Of a stretch of DNA of 64,000 nucleotides, positions 62,178-64,000 are shown piece by piece. The DNA comes from Paramarasmius palmivorus (Eukaryota; Basidiomycota; Agaricomycetes; Agaricales; Marasmiaceae): positions 806,001 to 870,000 of the forward strand of contig JAYKXP010000011.1 of NCBI GenBank assembly GCA_037176845.1, read 5' to 3'. Both the position numbers and the translations under genes were made by a program. Each line of letters begins with the position of its first letter. Within the stretch, counting starts at the first letter, position 1. The notes under the pieces were generated by a model. It did no database searches. It worked only from the letters and a program-made list of their open reading frames with translations, and was not told the DNA's origin.

Positions 62178-62487
62178 GCCTGTCATCGTCGCGCTTCCGT
62201 TGCAACCCGAGTTACTTACATGCGTTGTATTTCGGTATTTTAGTTGTAACAAGTATCTAGCCCTATAAAGCCGATATGTTTGATGGTAATGGTAGGCGTG
62301 TGAAGACCACGTGTTGCTCGAACTTTGAAGCTCTGCTCTCTTCGAAACGTGTTATCCCCTGACCGTTGGCATACGAACCTCGGAGTGCAACTTCGGCGTT
62401 CAACAGCTTTGCAGTAAATATGGAGTATTGGGGGGTGTTTGCCTCGTCCTACATCTCATTTGTCGACTCCTTTTCTTGTCGCCTACT

Positions 62488-62995
62488 ATGCCACCAGCAT
62501 CCAAACCGAAGAATGCCGAAAGAAAGACGGTGTCTCCTCAGTCGTCGGATATTCGCAGGCATTTTGGGAGAATCGTCAACTATGAGAGGCGAAAAGTACA
62601 TTTTCGCAGGAAAATGAGGCAGGCGAGGACTCAAGACGATAACAAGCGGGACCGTTCTGGTACAGAAGAGACTCCTTCGGTAACGGGTGATCAAGCCGAG
62701 GAAATGCTACGAGAATTCGATATGTGCGTAAACTAGTCGGGTCATTCTTGTAGACCGTTCTGACCTGCTTTTAGGGATATCCGATATGGACCATCGTTGA
62801 ATATTCCCCGGTTGTTTAGATGGAATCTCGCTTTACGGTTCAATCTCAACCCGCCCCTCGAGGTACGAACCTGACAGAACTACTATCGTATCCGCGTTGA
62901 TTTTATATACATATCAGATTTATCGTCTTTTGGTCGACGACCAGGGTGTGGAGGTAGCTGGAAGAGCGACATGTTCCTTAGACGGTCATTTCTGA
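62488..62995 (+). CDS. POLD4: DNA polymerase delta subunit 4
   Basis: Exons 62488-62723, 62775-62862 and 62918-62995 (introns 51 and 55 bp) give 133 aa with matching phases. The C-terminal half has the family signature: MLREFDMDIRYGPS, then IPRLFRWNLALRFNLNPP, then EIYRLLVDD. This corresponds to the conserved L.(R/Q)FD...YGP...(T/P)R..RW..A...L.PP..(I/V) block of POLD4/Cdm1. The N-terminus is short and basic (ERRKVHFRRKM), as in fungal members. The subunit stabilises the polymerase delta complex in the nucleus. The gene starts the conserved housekeeping pair at the right end of the window, 155 bp before RNR2. Confidence 0.85.
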
Positions 62996-63150
62996 CACTA
63001 ATCTTCCGCCCTCCTATGTTATTATTCGTTGTTGTTGTCATGTTTTATGTTTGAGACCCCCTGTCGGTCAAAAATCGCAGTAACGCCCCTGAAGAACCGA
63101 GCAATTAAAGAGTTCGTCGCTCGTTGCGGCAGTCATTATCCAATACCCAG

Positions 63151-64000
63151 ATGGAACACCTAGAACCTCCGGAGCCTATACTAACGGAAAATCCCCTCCG
63201 TTTCGTGATTTTTCCTCTTAAATACGACGACGTGAGTTTGTCAAACAATCCAAGATCGGAGCTGACATGTCTTGTAGATGTGGAAAATGTATAAGCAGGC
63301 CCAAGCCAGTTTTTGGACAGTGGAAGAAATCGATCTAGCTTCAGACCTGCACCACTGGAATAATCGTCTCGCCGAACAGGAAAGGCAGTTCATTACGACT
63401 ATCCTGGCATTCTTTGCTTCTGCGGACGGGATCGTCAACGAGAACCTTGTCCGGCGCTTCATGGATGAGGTTCAAGTTCCTGAAGCTCGTTGTTTTTACG
63501 GTTTTCAGATAATGATGGAAAACATCCACTCGGAGGCGTACTCGCTTCTTATCGACACTTATGTCCGGGATCCCTCCCTTAAAGACGGTCTCTTTCGAGG
63601 TCTGGACACCATACCGTCCGTGAAGAAAAAGGCCGAATGGGCGCTAAAATGGACATCCGACAGTCGTGCTTGTTTTGGGACGCGACTTGTAGCATTTGCG
63701 GCCGTGGAAGGGATATTCTTCTCAGGTGCATTTGCTGCCATTTTTTGGCTCAAGAAGCGCGGGTTGATGCCTGGCTTGACATTCTCAAACGAGCTCATCA
63801 GTCGAGACGAAGGCCTTCATACAGATTTTGCTTGCCTTATTTTCTCCTATCTACGAAACCCGCCCACTGAAGAACGACTGCGTACAGTCATCTCGGAAGC
63901 CGTCGACATTGAGAAGGAGTTTATGAGAGGTGCGTTCAGAGATAGATGCGAGAGTGCGATGGTGACCCTCGTACCTTCAGATGCTCTTCCGGTTGCTCTT
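63151..64000 (+). CDS. RNR2: Ribonucleotide reductase small subunit (R2), partial at window end
   Basis: Exons 63151-63231, 63278-63929 and from 63981, open at the window edge. It reduces ribonucleotides to dNTP precursors together with the large subunit. Iron ligands and radical site are all visible: D in LASDLHHW, E in NENLV, the tyrosine in CFYGFQ, E and H in [10 protein letters not shown] in AVEGIFFSG, and E and H in [22 protein letters not shown] is the usual start of the conserved domain. From this ATG the protein lacks the 60-80 residue N-terminal extension common in eukaryotic R2. The CCCAG directly before the ATG could be an acceptor for an upstream exon. Exon 3 (DALPVAL) continues beyond the window. 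Confidence 0.92.

Noticed and set aside
1..64000. tRNA, rRNA, CRISPR arrays
   Set aside because: No tRNA arm pattern, rRNA-like block or regularly spaced repeat array was seen. CRISPR is not expected in a fungal nuclear genome.

Overview
The window looks like a gene-dense stretch of an Agaricomycete (mushroom-forming basidiomycete) nuclear genome. Introns are short (about 41-95 bp), GT-AG with CTNAY-like branch points. The gene content is typical of that group: several divergent F-box proteins, a DUF6534-type membrane protein, and large agaric-only proteins. Most genes were reconstructed here by hand-splicing; exon boundaries are given where reading frame and splice phase agree.

Layout. 0.7-0.9 kb: a possible decayed exon. 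2-3 kb: F-box protein. 4-5.6 kb (minus): a member of an uncharacterised gene family whose second copy lies at 52.8-54.6 kb. 7.8-13.7 kb: four multi-exon genes of unknown function, two of which carry modules resembling the N-terminus of the Helitron protein that follows. 14.7-22.3 kb: Helitron 1 (H1) RepHel gene, with a one-base frameshift near its 3' end. 24-28 kb: a small coiled-coil-like gene and two divergently transcribed F-box genes. 28-34 kb: two paralogous genes with tandem RNase H1 N-terminal-like (viroplasmin-like) domains, separated by about 3 kb without a convincing gene. 35.3-37.5 kb: DUF6534-like membrane protein. 38.8-39.6 kb (minus): bZIP factor. 40.9-44.2 kb: an uncharacterised 345-aa protein and a DEDDy 3'-5' exonuclease. 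44.8-52.7 kb: Helitron 2 (H2) RepHel gene, followed by the 512-aa family member and, at 55.05-55.09 kb, a stem-loop plus CTAG that looks like a Helitron 3' terminus. 55.6-59 kb: two F-box proteins. 59.4-62.2 kb: a large agaric-specific protein. 62.5-64 kb: conserved housekeeping genes for the DNA polymerase delta fourth subunit and the ribonucleotide reductase small subunit, the latter cut by the window edge.

Two themes stand out. First, the two RepHel genes are divergent relatives in the same orientation, and their N-termini are built from SAP-like repeats and from a module with a retropepsin-like look (a short ASS/TAGS/DIGA-type turn, then LGxDW). Comparable modules occur in free-standing genes at 7.8-10 and 12-13.7 kb. 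Second, the H2 element plausibly carries the 512-aa gene as cargo, since that gene lies between RepHel and the terminal hairpin. Family assignments rest on recognised motifs; homology searches, RNA-seq and structure prediction were not available.
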